From positions 1 through 64,000 of the forward strand of contig NZ_BMPQ01000037.1 of NCBI RefSeq assembly GCF_014647675.1: 64,000 bases of DNA, given 5' to 3'. The position numbers and the translations under genes are program-made. Of the stretch, positions 24,752 through 33,648 are shown piece by piece. The notes below the pieces were generated by a model. The model was not told where the DNA came from. It saw only the letters and a list, made by a program, of their open reading frames with translations, and searched no databases. This DNA comes from Streptomyces flaveus (lineage in GTDB: Bacteria > Actinomycetota > Actinomycetes > Streptomycetales > Streptomycetaceae). Positions within the stretch are counted from its first letter, which is position 1. Each line of letters opens with the position of its first letter.

Positions 24752-26089
24752 TCACTCCCCCAGGTCCGGCAGGTGCTCCGGGGCCGGGGAGATGCGCTCC
24801 CCGTGCTGGTCGAAGACGAAGAGGTGGTCGATGTCGACCAGGAGGGGAACCTGCATGCCGTGACGGAGGTCATGGTCGGGGGTGGTGCGCACCACCAGAT
24901 CGCCTGTGTCGGTGGGCAGTCGCTCCTCGGCGGACGCGTACGCGTCGCGGTCGCGGTCCAGGGTGACCACGGGTCCGGCCCGCAGGGAGCCCGCGCGTTC
25001 CCTCAGCCGGCCGAGCACGCCCACCGGACTCTCCCTGCGGCGGCGCCCGGGCTGTTGCGGGCGGGGCGCCTCCAGTTCCGGTACGACGGCGGGCTGCGAG
25101 CCGGTGTTGAAGTGCACCAGCACCTCGTGCCCCTGGTACTCGACGTGCTCCACCAGGCCGCTGATCGGCACCTCGCCGGGTCCGGCCGCGGAGCGCGGGG
25201 CCAGGCGTACGGCTTCCGAGCGCAGGCCGACGATGACCTCGCGGCCCTGCTGGACCCGCAGCAACTGGTGGTCCAGGCACAGGGGTTCGGGCAGCCGCAG
25301 CGCCTGGCGGCCGAGGCTGATCGACATCGCTCCGTCGAGCGGCGCGCGGACGACGCCGCGCAGCAGGTTGATCCGCGGGGTGCCGATGAACGCGGCGACG
25401 AAGACGTTCACGGGCAGCGCGTAGACCCTGCGCGGGGTGTCCACCTGCTGGAGGATGCCACCGCGCAGCACCGCGACCCGGTCGCCGAGCGACATCGCCT
25501 CGGCCTGGTCGTGGGTGACGTACACCGTGGTGGCGCCCAGCTCCCTGGTGATCCTGGAGATTTCGGCCCGCAGGTGATTGCGGAGCTTGGCGTCGAGGTT
25601 GGACAGCGGCTCGTCCATCAGAAAGGCGGACGGGTTCCGGACGATGGCACGCCCCATGGCGACCCGCTGGCGTTCGCCGCCGGACAGCTGGCCGGGATAG
25701 CGGCCCAGCAGGTCCTGGATGCCGAGCATCCGGGCCGTGGCGTCCACGCGCGGGGCGGGGTCCTCCCCGCGGGCCTCCAGGCGCAGCGGGAAGCCGATGT
25801 TCCCGCGGCTCGTCATGGTCGGGTACAGGGCGAAGTTCTGGAAGACCATGGCCATGTTGCGCTCGCTGGGCTGCAGGTCGGTGGCGTACTCGCCGTCGAG
25901 GTACACCTCGCCCTCGGTGGGCTCCTCCAGTCCGGCGATCATTCTCAGCACGGTCGACTTGCCGCAGCCCGAAGGGCCGAGCAGGACGAGGAACTCGCCG
26001 GGCCTGATGTCGAGCGACAACTGCTCCACCGCGCGAGTGCCGCGCAGGTACGACTTGCTGACACTCTTCAGAGAAATGGCGCGTGTCAT
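24752..26089 (-). CDS. Orphan sugar-type ABC transporter ATPase (MalK/UgpC/MsiK-like)
   Basis: A 445-residue ATPase. Walker A GPSGCGKST, signature LSGGERQRVAMGRAI, Walker B AFLMDEPLSNLD and switch histidine VYVTHDQAEAM are intact; a TOBE/MalK regulatory domain follows from about residue 240. The C-terminal half is longer than MsiK (about 378 residues) and carries an Arg/Gln-rich insert (PRPQQPGRRRRESP, about residues 340-353). The start MTRAISLK has CGGGAG upstream; open codons before it are not conserved. No permease or binding-protein genes are adjacent, so it probably energises importers encoded elsewhere, as MsiK does. Confidence 0.9.
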   Translation of the reverse strand: MTRAISLKSVSKSYLRGTRAVEQLSLDIRPGEFLVLLGPSGCGKSTVLRMIAGLEEPTEGEVYLDGEYATDLQPSERNMAMVFQNFALYPTMTSRGNIGFPLRLEARGEDPAPRVDATARMLGIQDLLGRYPGQLSGGERQRVAMGRAIVRNPSAFLMDEPLSNLDAKLRNHLRAEISRITRELGATTVYVTHDQAEAMSLGDRVAVLRGGILQQVDTPRRVYALPVNVFVAAFIGTPRINLLRGVVRAPLDGAMSISLGRQALRLPEPLCLDHQLLRVQQGREVIVGLRSEAVRLAPRSAAGPGEVPISGLVEHVEYQGHEVLVHFNTGSQPAVVPELEAPRPQQPGRRRRESPVGVLGRLRERAGSLRAGPVVTLDRDRDAYASAEERLPTDTGDLVVRTTPDHDLRHGMQVPLLVDIDHLFVFDQHGERISPAPEHLPDLGE

Positions 26090-26213
26090 GCGGTGCTCCC
26101 GGGGCTTCCGGTGCTCTTGCGCGGATAAGTCGTGAGAGTCACGGAAGCTAACGGACTGCGTATGCGCTGGGGAAGAGCAGCGGAGGGATTGATACAGGCC
26201 GGTTGTCGGCCAC

Positions 26214-26238
26214 GCGGAAGAGGAGATTCGTCTTCCGC
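26214..26238 (-). terminator. Hairpin after the MFS gene
   Basis: An 8-bp inverted repeat (GCGGAAGA / TCTTCCGC) with a 9-base loop lies 26 bases beyond the stop codon of the minus-strand MFS gene. Confidence 0.55.
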
Positions 26239-26264
26239 ATGGAGCGCGCTCACTGTGCGCCGGA

Positions 26265-27500
26265 TCAGCGTCTCTCGGGGTGCGGTGTGGACGACGTACG
26301 CCCGGCACGTTCCTCTTCCGGTTCGGACCCGGCAGCCGTACGCCCCTGCCGCAGCCCCAGCCCCGACGCGATCACCAGCAGCGCGCCGAGCATCACGAAC
26401 GGCGCCGCCACCCCCGCGACTCCCGCCACAAGGCCCGCCGCGGCCGGTGCGGCGACCTGGCCCAGGCGGTTGCCGGTCAGGCGCAGGGCGAGGGCTGTGG
26501 AGCGGGCGTCCTCGGGGGCCGCCTGGACCACCGTCGTCATGGACAAGGGCTGGCCCACGCCCAGGCAGAAGCCGAGTGCCGCGAGGATCAGGGCAAGCGC
26601 CCAGACCGGGACCGGCAGCGCGATGCCCGCGCACAGCACGGCCCCCAGCAGACAGGTCGTGGCGAGAAGGGCGGCTCGGCCGAGCAGGCGCAGCATCGGT
26701 GTGATCACCAGGCGGCAGGCGATCGTCGCCGCCGCGCGCAGGCTCAGCAGCAGGCCGATGACGGACGGCGGGATGCCGCGGTGCTCGCCGACCACCGGAA
26801 GGTACGCGGTGAGGATGTCCGTCGCCGAGAGGACGGCGAGGCTGATGAAGATGCCCGCGGGTACGCCCCGGGTGCGCAGGATGCGATGTATGGGGACGCG
26901 TTCCCCTTGCGGCGTACGGGACTTGCCCGGCCTACGGTGCTCGATACGCCACAGCGAGGTGAACGCGACCGCGGCTCCCGCGCCCGCGACGAGCAGCGCC
27001 AGTGCGCTGGTGCCCGCCATGTCGGGGCCGCCGATCAGGGCGCCCGCGGCGATCGGTCCGACCAGCTGTCCGAGGGAGGCGCCGATGGTGAAGTGGCCGA
27101 AGTTGCGGTCCTGTTCGTGCGGGGCGGACTGGCGGGCCACGATCGACTGGGCGCCGATCACGAAGCAGAGGTGACCGAGGCCCATCACCCCGCTCCACGC
27201 CGCCATCGCGAGCAGCGAGTTCGCTATGCCGCTGAGGGCGCAGCCGCCCGCGATCAGTACGACGCCGATGGGCAGCAGGGGCGCGCACCGGCCCTGGTCG
27301 GTCCTGCGGCCCAGGGGTACGGCGACGAACAGCGGCAGCAGCGCGTACACGCCCGCGATCACACCGATCGCACGCTCGTCCGCGCCCAGCGCGAGGGCCC
27401 GGTAGGAGACGGCGGGCCGGGCCATCGACACCGCCCCCTGCGCGAAGCTGAAGGCGATGACGAGGCGGAGCAGCCAGCCGCGGTTCCCACCGGGCTTCAC
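26265..27500 (-). CDS. MFS transporter
   Basis: A 411-residue, 12-span major facilitator of the drug/metabolite efflux type (LVIAFSFAQGAVSMARPAVS first span; PLGRRTDQGR loop 2-3 motif). The start is the GTG five bases after GGAGG; a TTG four codons upstream is less likely. The Lys/Arg-rich loop between spans 6 and 7 (IEHRRPGKSRTPQGERVP) is typical. The next gene upstream on the strand is the citrate-type transporter, ending 37 bases before this start, so the two may be co-transcribed. Confidence 0.88.
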   Translation of the reverse strand: MKPGGNRGWLLRLVIAFSFAQGAVSMARPAVSYRALALGADERAIGVIAGVYALLPLFVAVPLGRRTDQGRCAPLLPIGVVLIAGGCALSGIANSLLAMAAWSGVMGLGHLCFVIGAQSIVARQSAPHEQDRNFGHFTIGASLGQLVGPIAAGALIGGPDMAGTSALALLVAGAGAAVAFTSLWRIEHRRPGKSRTPQGERVPIHRILRTRGVPAGIFISLAVLSATDILTAYLPVVGEHRGIPPSVIGLLLSLRAAATIACRLVITPMLRLLGRAALLATTCLLGAVLCAGIALPVPVWALALILAALGFCLGVGQPLSMTTVVQAAPEDARSTALALRLTGNRLGQVAAPAAAGLVAGVAGVAAPFVMLGALLVIASGLGLRQGRTAAGSEPEEERAGRTSSTPHPERR

Positions 27501-27536
27501 GGTGTCCTCCAAGAGATGGGGGTCGGAAGAAGGGGA

Positions 27537-28997
27537 TCAGATGATTCCGAACAGGATTCCCGCTCCGAGTACCACGAGGGAAGTGAGCGCAGCCCACTTG
27601 ACCACGAACTTGGTGTGGTCGCCGAACTCCACCTTCGCCATCCCCACGAGGACGTATACGGCGGGCACGAGCGGGCTGGACATGTGCAGCGGCTGGCCGA
27701 CGAGCGAGGCGCGGGCGATCTCCAGCGGCGAGACCCCGTGTGCGGCGCCGGCCTCGGCGAGGACCGGCAGGACTCCGAAGTAGAAGCCGTCGTTCGACAT
27801 GAAGTACGTGAGCGGCAGGCTCAGGAAGCCGGTGACGATCGCCATGTGCGGGCCCATGCCCTCGGGGATGCCGTCGACGAGCCACTTCGCCATGGAGTCG
27901 ACCATGCCGGTGCCCTGGAGGACGCCGGTGAAGACGGCGGCGGCGAAGACCATCCCGGAGACGTTGAGCACGTTCTCGGCGTGGGCGCCGAGGCGGGCCT
28001 TCTGGTCGGGCATGTGCGGGAAGTTGACAGTGAGCGCGAGCGCGGCGCCGAGGATGAACAGGACCGGGATCGGCAGCCATTCCATGATCATGGCGGTGAG
28101 CAGGGCCACCGTGAGCAGCGCGTTGAACCAGTACAGCTTGGGGCGCAGCGTCGGGCGGTTGGGGTCCAGGCCCTGGAGTCGTACGTCGTCCTCGTCGTCG
28201 CCCGCGGCCTCGGAGGCGTCCGTTCCGGAGCCCGCGCCACCGGTGGTCTTGCCCGTACGGCCCTTGCCGTCACCAGAGCCGGCGGAACCGGCACCGGCGC
28301 CGACCAGCACCGTCTCCGTCTCCGGCTGCTCCTCCTTCTCCAGGATGCCCTTCTCCGTCTCCAGGACCTCGTCGAGGCTCAGCACGCCGAGCCGCTTGCG
28401 CTCGCGGAGGCCGAGTACGTACGAGAGGAAGATGACGAAGAGCAGGCCGACGGCGAGGGCCGGGATCATCGGGACGAAGATGTCGCCGGCGTCGAGCTTG
28501 AGCGCGGTGGCGGCGCGGGCGGTGGGGCCGCCCCAGGGCAGGGTGTTCATGACGCCGTTGGCGGTGGCGGCGACGCCGGTCATCACGACCAGGCTCATCT
28601 TGAGGCGCTTGTAGAGCGGGTACATCGCCGAGACCGTGATCATGAAGGTGGTCGAGCCGTCGCCGTCGAGCGAGACGATCGCGGCGAGCAGGGCCGTACC
28701 GACGACGATGCGCAGGGGGTCGGCCTTGCAGAACTTCAGGATGCCCCGCACGATCGGGTCGAAGAGCCCGACGTCGATCATGACGCCGAAGTACACGATG
28801 GCGAACATCAGCATCGCGGCGGTGGGCGCGAGTTGGCCCACTCCCTCGATGACGTAGTCGCCGAGATGGGCACCCTTTCCGACGAACACACAGAAGAGTG
28901 CCGGGATCAGTACGAGCGCCGCGATCGGCGACATCTTCTTCATCATGATCAGGACCAGGAAGGTCGCGATCATGGCGAAGCCGAGGATGGTCAGCAT
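27537..28997 (-). CDS. CitMHS family citrate/H+ symporter
   Basis: A 486-residue polytopic protein with the CitMHS hallmarks: IVSLDGDGSTTFMITVSAMY in the first half, GVMNTLPWGGPTARAATAL in the middle and a C-terminal mirror domain containing FLSLPLTYFMSNDGFYFGVL. These transporters import divalent-metal-citrate complexes with protons. A long charged cytoplasmic loop (about residues 210-290, rich in E, G and T) separates the halves. Two inverted repeats in the upstream gap suggest specific control. The MFS gene follows 36 bases downstream. Confidence 0.93.
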   Translation of the reverse strand: MLTILGFAMIATFLVLIMMKKMSPIAALVLIPALFCVFVGKGAHLGDYVIEGVGQLAPTAAMLMFAIVYFGVMIDVGLFDPIVRGILKFCKADPLRIVVGTALLAAIVSLDGDGSTTFMITVSAMYPLYKRLKMSLVVMTGVAATANGVMNTLPWGGPTARAATALKLDAGDIFVPMIPALAVGLLFVIFLSYVLGLRERKRLGVLSLDEVLETEKGILEKEEQPETETVLVGAGAGSAGSGDGKGRTGKTTGGAGSGTDASEAAGDDEDDVRLQGLDPNRPTLRPKLYWFNALLTVALLTAMIMEWLPIPVLFILGAALALTVNFPHMPDQKARLGAHAENVLNVSGMVFAAAVFTGVLQGTGMVDSMAKWLVDGIPEGMGPHMAIVTGFLSLPLTYFMSNDGFYFGVLPVLAEAGAAHGVSPLEIARASLVGQPLHMSSPLVPAVYVLVGMAKVEFGDHTKFVVKWAALTSLVVLGAGILFGII

Positions 28998-29006
28998 GAG
29001 TGGATA

Positions 29007-29060
29007 CCTAACGTTCGCCCTTGAACAGCCACCAGGGCCGGCGGTTGGGGCGACGTTAGG
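29007..29060. promoter_or_regulatory. Imperfect long inverted repeat before the citrate transporter
   Basis: CCTAACGTTCGCCC (29007-29020) faces GGGGCGACGTTAGG (29047-29060), leaving a 26-base centre. It sits in the leader region of the minus-strand transporter and may be an operator pair or a leader hairpin. Confidence 0.5.
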
Positions 29061-29072
29061 GCGCTCGTGGAA

Positions 29073-29093
29073 GCGTTAACAAGATGTTGACGC
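29073..29093. promoter_or_regulatory. Operator-like palindrome upstream of the citrate transporter
   Basis: GCGTTAAC and GTTGACGC flank AAGAT (7 of 8 half-site positions symmetric). It is 76 bases upstream of the transporter start and 27 bases past the stop of the preceding molybdopterin enzyme gene. Confidence 0.5.
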
Positions 29094-29119
29094 GAGAGCA
29101 ATAAGCGCAAAACTACTGG

Positions 29120-31375
29120 TCAGGGCGTTGTCCCTGTTGGCGCGACCTCGACGGGTATGCCATTGAGGACCGCATTGCCCGACAGCGGGTCGAGCAGAGA
29201 GCCGTCGAGAAGCTGGTTGACGTTGACTCCGGGCTCGGCGGCGGCGTGGTTCATACGGGTGCCCGGCCGGTCGTGACCCCAGCCGTGCGGGAGGCTCACG
29301 ACCCCGCGCCGGATGCCGTCGGTGACCTCGGCCGGAGCCGTCACCTCTCCCCCGGCGCCCTTGATCCGTACGGCGTCCCCGTCCGCGATCCCGAGACGTG
29401 CGGCGTCGTCGGGATGGATGTGGACGGTGCAGCGGTTCGTACCGCCGGTGAGGGCGGGGATGTTGTGCATCCAGCTGTTGTTGGAGCGCAGATGACGGCG
29501 GCCGACGAGGACGAGGCCGTCGGGGCGCCGGCGCAGAGCGTCCCTGAGGCGTGGCAGGTCGTCGGCGATCGGCTGCGGCAGTAGCTCTACGCGTCCGCTG
29601 CGGGTCTTGAGGGGCTGGGGCAGGCGCGGCTGGAGGGGGCCGAGGTCGATGCCGTGCGGCTGGTCCAGCAGCTTGTCCAGGTTCAGCCCTTCCGGTCGTA
29701 CGCCGAATCCGTCGCCGTACGGGCCGAGGCGCAGCATCATGTCGAGCCGTCGCTCGGGGCCGTTGTCGCCGGTGAGTGCGGCGGCGAGCTCGTGGGGGTC
29801 GCGGCCGTGCACCGGGGAGTGCGGTTCCTTGACGGCCTTGCCGAGGGTCTGGTCGATGACCATGGCGTCCACGGCGGAGGGATCGGCGCCGTGCATGCCG
29901 GTCGCGGCGAGGACGAGCCGGGCGAGGATCTCGGTCTCGGCCATGCGGCCGGGTTCGAGGGGGACGGCGGCGCGGGTGTAGCGGACCTGGTTGCGTACGG
30001 CGAGGGCGTTGAAGGCGAAGTCGTGGTGCGGGCTCTGCGAGGGCGGGGGCGGGGGCAGCACGACGTGGGCGTGGCGTGAGGTCTCGTTCAGGTACGGGTC
30101 GACGCTGACCATGAAGTCGAGCGAGCCGAGGGCCTTGTCGAGGCGGTCGCCGTCGGGCGCGGACAGGACGGGGTTCGCGGCGATGGCGATGAGGGCGCGG
30201 ACGGGTTCGCCCTCGGCGGTGGCGGTGTCGATCTCCTCGGCGAGCGCCGCGATGGGCAGTTCGCCCTTGGCTTCCGGGTGGCGGCTGACCCTGCTGTGCC
30301 AGCGGCCGAGGGCGAAGCCGCGGCCGGGTCCGGCGGGGCGGGGCGTCTTGTCGGTGGCGGCCTGCGGGAAGAGGGCGCCGCCGGGCCGGTCGAGGTTGCC
30401 GGTGAGGATGTTCAGCACGTCGACGAGCCAGCTGGCCAGAGTGCCGTGCGGGACCGTGCAGCTGCCGATGCGGCCGTAGACGGCGGCGGTGGGCGCGGCG
30501 GCCAGTTCGCGGGCGAGCGTACGGATCGTAGCGGCGTCCACGTCGCATGCCCCGGCGGCGGCTTCGGGGGTGAAGTCCCGTAGCGCGTCGGGGATTTCAT
30601 CGAGTCCCTGCACCAGCTCGGCGAGTTCGCCGAGATCGGTGAGCTTCTCCTCGAAGAGGACGTACGCCATGGCCGCGAGCAGCAGCGCATCGGTGCCGGG
30701 GCGGATCGAGACGTGCCGGTCGGCGAGTTTGGCGGTACGGGTGCGGCGTGGGTCGATCACGGTGAGGGTGCCGCCGCGTGCCTTGAGGGCCCTGAGCTTG
30801 CCGGGGAAGTCGGGTGCGGTGCACAGACTTCCGTTGGATTCCAGGGGGTTGGCGCCGATCAGGAGGAGGTGGTCGGTGCGGTCGAGGTCGGGTACGGGGA
30901 TCGCGTTCGCGTCGCCGAAGAGGAGCCCGCTGGATACGTGCTTGGGCATCTGGTCGAGCGTGGACGCGGTGAAGATGCTGCGGGTGCCGAGGGCGCCGAG
31001 CAGGACGGTCGGGTAGAGGGCGCCGGCCATGGTGTGGACGTTCGGGTTGCCCAGGACGACGCCGAGGGCGTGCGGTCCGTACGTCTCGACGATGGGCCGC
31101 AGCCCTGCCGCGACCGCGTCGAACGCCTCGTCCCAGGTCGCCTCGCGCAGTTCACCGTCCTTGCGCACCAGAGGCGTACGCAGCCGGTCGGGGTCCGCGT
31201 CCACGGCTCCGAAGGAGGCGCCCTTCGGGCAGATGAACCCCTGGCTGAACACGTCGGCGCGGTCACCTCGGGCGCCGGTCACCCGGGTGCCCTCGATGGT
31301 GAGCGTCAGGCCGCAGGTGGCTTCGCACAGGGGGCAGATGCGCAGGGCGGTGCGGGAGTCGGTGGTGGTGGACAC
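29120..31375 (-). CDS. Molybdopterin oxidoreductase, formate dehydrogenase / nitrate reductase (DMSOR) superfamily
   Basis: A 751-residue cytoplasmic enzyme with no signal peptide. The N-terminal [4Fe-4S] motif is C14-x2-C17-x3-C21-x27-C49 (CPLCEATCGL ... CPKG). The molybdopterin-binding domain follows (NPNVHTMAGALYPTVLLGAL, then LIGANPLESN) and the C-terminal MGD-binding domain contains HIHPDDAARLGIADGDAVRI and LPHGWGH. GTG start with GGAGGACCC. A CATACCG-AC-CGGTATG operator lies about 50 bases upstream and a TetR gene precedes it on the same strand. Substrate is undetermined; no dedicated electron-transfer subunit is adjacent. Confidence 0.92.
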   Translation of the reverse strand: MSTTTDSRTALRICPLCEATCGLTLTIEGTRVTGARGDRADVFSQGFICPKGASFGAVDADPDRLRTPLVRKDGELREATWDEAFDAVAAGLRPIVETYGPHALGVVLGNPNVHTMAGALYPTVLLGALGTRSIFTASTLDQMPKHVSSGLLFGDANAIPVPDLDRTDHLLLIGANPLESNGSLCTAPDFPGKLRALKARGGTLTVIDPRRTRTAKLADRHVSIRPGTDALLLAAMAYVLFEEKLTDLGELAELVQGLDEIPDALRDFTPEAAAGACDVDAATIRTLARELAAAPTAAVYGRIGSCTVPHGTLASWLVDVLNILTGNLDRPGGALFPQAATDKTPRPAGPGRGFALGRWHSRVSRHPEAKGELPIAALAEEIDTATAEGEPVRALIAIAANPVLSAPDGDRLDKALGSLDFMVSVDPYLNETSRHAHVVLPPPPPSQSPHHDFAFNALAVRNQVRYTRAAVPLEPGRMAETEILARLVLAATGMHGADPSAVDAMVIDQTLGKAVKEPHSPVHGRDPHELAAALTGDNGPERRLDMMLRLGPYGDGFGVRPEGLNLDKLLDQPHGIDLGPLQPRLPQPLKTRSGRVELLPQPIADDLPRLRDALRRRPDGLVLVGRRHLRSNNSWMHNIPALTGGTNRCTVHIHPDDAARLGIADGDAVRIKGAGGEVTAPAEVTDGIRRGVVSLPHGWGHDRPGTRMNHAAAEPGVNVNQLLDGSLLDPLSGNAVLNGIPVEVAPTGTTP

Positions 31376-31422
31376 GGGTCCTCCGGAGGGGTGGCGACGT
31401 CGGCACGCGAACTGGCGTCGAG

Positions 31423-31438
31423 CATACCGACCGGTATG
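31423..31438. promoter_or_regulatory. TetR-type operator before the molybdopterin oxidoreductase
   Basis: CATACCGACCGGTATG: perfect 7-bp half-sites CATACCG/CGGTATG separated by two bases. It is a contracted form of the 20-bp palindrome found before three other units and lies in the gap between the TetR gene and the enzyme gene. Confidence 0.75.
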
Positions 31439-31503
31439 TCATCTGGGGAGTCCCGCGAGAGTCGCTTCGGACACTCCCGTGCCCTTCAGCTGCGGATCGC
31501 GCT

Positions 31504-32121
31504 TCAGTCGAGCACTCGCGCCAGGTACGACCGCAGCAGTTCCCGCGTCTCCTCGATGATCCGTTCGTCGCCCGACGGGTCGAGACGGAAGGCGAGTTGG
31601 ACGAGGGTGTCGGCGGCCTCGACGGCAACCAGGAAGGTGCGGCGGAGGTCGTCGTCGGGTTCGCGGTCGAGGTAGGCGGAGAGCATGTCGGTCAGGCGGT
31701 CGGCGACGCGGGTGTTGGGTTCGGCGTCGCGGGTGCCTACGGGTATCTGGTTGCCGAAGTCGACGAGGGCGAAGCCGGGCGCGGTGCGCTTCATGACGAG
31801 GTACTCCTCGAGCACGGCGTCCATGGCCGCGCGCCAGCCTCCCTCCCCGCCGGCCGCTTCGAGGCGGTGGGTGACGCGCTCGGCATAGCGGTCGAGGTTG
31901 CGCTGGGCGAGTGCGTCGGCCATGGCGCGCTTGTTGCCGAAGAAGCGGTACACGGAGCCGATGGGGACGCCGGCGCGCACGGCGACGGCTCGGGTGCTGA
32001 GGGCGTCGTAGCCCACCTCGTCGAGGAGGTCGGCGCAGGCGTCGAGGATCCTGGTCAGTCGTTCCGCGCTCCGGCGCTGAACGGGAGCGCGGCGCAGCGA
32101 GGTCGCTTGGGGCACAGGCAT
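31504..32121 (-). CDS. TetR/AcrR family transcriptional regulator
   Basis: A 205-residue regulator with a basic N-terminal arm ([20 protein letters not shown]), helix-turn-helix [20 protein letters not shown], and an all-helical C-terminal domain. Three consecutive ATG codons start the gene; the third is best spaced from AAAGG. It precedes the molybdopterin oxidoreductase on the same strand, and the intervening 128 bases contain a CATACCG-AC-CGGTATG operator, so it is the natural candidate repressor of that enzyme. Confidence 0.9.
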   Translation of the reverse strand: MPVPQATSLRRAPVQRRSAERLTRILDACADLLDEVGYDALSTRAVAVRAGVPIGSVYRFFGNKRAMADALAQRNLDRYAERVTHRLEAAGGEGGWRAAMDAVLEEYLVMKRTAPGFALVDFGNQIPVGTRDAEPNTRVADRLTDMLSAYLDREPDDDLRRTFLVAVEAADTLVQLAFRLDPSGDERIIEETRELLRSYLARVLD

Positions 32122-32303
32122 CATCATGCCTTTCCGCCGAGGTTCGGGGAACCGCGCCCCCCAGTACGCCGGTCTGCGCCTTGCCCGCTCACCTGCGGGG
32201 TCGGCGTGATCGCGCCGTTCGCCTCACCCACGTCTTGCGAAGGGAAATCCTGAATCCTACGGTGTTACATAGGAATCAGGAGCGAGGGCGCAAGGGAGCG
32301 ACC

Positions 32304-33620
32304 ATGAACGGGGACGCGCGGAAGACCGCCGAGGCATTGACGTACCTCTCGGGATTCGGCAATGAGCACAGTTCGGAGGCGGTGCCGGGCGCGCTGCCGA
32401 TCGGCCGCAACTCGCCGCAGCGCGCACCGCTCGGGCTGTACGCGGAGCAGCTGAGCGGTTCGGCGTTCACGGAACCGAGGGCGTACAACCGCCGCTCGTG
32501 GCTGTACCGGATCCGCCCGTCCGCCGCCCACCCGGCCTTCGCCCGCACCGACAACGGCACTCTCCGCACGGCGCCCTTCACGGAGACGGCGCCCGACCCG
32601 AACCGGCTGCGCTGGAACCCCCTGCCGGAGCCCGAGCCGGGCACGGATTTCGTACGGGGCCTGTGGACCCTCGGCGGCAACGGCGACGCCACGCAGCGCA
32701 CCGGCACGGCCGTGCACCTCTATCACGCCAACTCCTCGATGCGGCGCGTGTTCAGCGACGCCGACGGCGAGCTGCTGATCGTGCCGGAGCGCGGCGGGCT
32801 GCTGCTGCGCACCGAGTTCGGACTGCTGCATGCGGAGCCCGGGCATGTGGCGCTGATTCCGCGTGGGGTGCGCTTCCGTGTGGAGCTCCTTGACGACGTC
32901 GTACGCGGCTATGTGTGCGAGAACTACGGAGCCCCCTTCCAGCTCCCCGAGCTCGGCCCGATCGGCGCCAACGGCCTTGCCAACGCACGGGACTTCCGGG
33001 CGCCCGTCGCCGCGTACGAGGACGTCGAGGGCCCGGTGGAGGTGGTGAACAAGTTCTGCGGGAACCTGTGGACCGCGACGTACGACCACTCGCCGCTCGA
33101 TGTCGTCGCCTGGCACGGCACCCATCTGCCGTACGTCTACGACCTGCGCCGTTTCAATGTGCTCGGCTCCATCAGCTACGACCACCCGGACCCGTCGATC
33201 TTCACGGTCCTGACCTCGCCGACGGACACGCCGGGCCTCGCGAGCGTCGACTGCGTCGTCTTCGCGCCGCGCTGGCTGGTCGGCGAGGACACCTTCCGGC
33301 CGCCGTACTTCCACCGGAACGTGATGAGCGAGTACATGGGGCTCATCGAGGGCGCGTACGACGCGAAGGCGGAAGGCTTTGTTCCGGGCGGGGGTTCGCT
33401 GCACAACATGATGTCGGCGCACGGGCCCGACCGGGAGACCTTCGACCGCGCGAGCGCCGCCGAGCTGCGTCCGCAGAAGGTCGACGACGGCCTGGCCTTC
33501 ATGTTCGAGACGCGCTGGCCGGTGACCCTCACGGCACAGGCGGCACGAGCGGAACACCTGCAACGCGCGTACGACGATGTGTGGCAGGGCCTCGAACGTC
33601 ACTTCGGCCCGTTGCACTGA
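32304..33620 (+). CDS. hmgA: Homogentisate 1,2-dioxygenase
   Basis: A 438-residue non-haem iron dioxygenase that opens the homogentisate ring to maleylacetoacetate in tyrosine and phenylalanine catabolism. The start region [19 protein letters not shown] is diagnostic. The Fe(II) ligand region [20 protein letters not shown] (His and Glu) and the later MMSAHGPD histidine are intact. ATG with GGGAG six bases upstream; the 41 open codons before it are not conserved. The GntR gene starts 28 bases downstream on the same strand. From memory the S. coelicolor orthologue is SCO1715. Confidence 0.96.
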   Translation: MNGDARKTAEALTYLSGFGNEHSSEAVPGALPIGRNSPQRAPLGLYAEQLSGSAFTEPRAYNRRSWLYRIRPSAAHPAFARTDNGTLRTAPFTETAPDPNRLRWNPLPEPEPGTDFVRGLWTLGGNGDATQRTGTAVHLYHANSSMRRVFSDADGELLIVPERGGLLLRTEFGLLHAEPGHVALIPRGVRFRVELLDDVVRGYVCENYGAPFQLPELGPIGANGLANARDFRAPVAAYEDVEGPVEVVNKFCGNLWTATYDHSPLDVVAWHGTHLPYVYDLRRFNVLGSISYDHPDPSIFTVLTSPTDTPGLASVDCVVFAPRWLVGEDTFRPPYFHRNVMSEYMGLIEGAYDAKAEGFVPGGGSLHNMMSAHGPDRETFDRASAAELRPQKVDDGLAFMFETRWPVTLTAQAARAEHLQRAYDDVWQGLERHFGPLH

Positions 33621-33648
33621 ACGCCCGTTGACCGGTACGGATACCTTC

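Noticed and set aside
26280-29024. A 914-codon open frame on the plus strand
   Set aside because: It lies antisense to the MFS and CitMHS transporter genes, is rich in R, G, D, H and Q, and reflects the third-position GC bias of those genes. It has no recognisable domain or ribosome-binding site.
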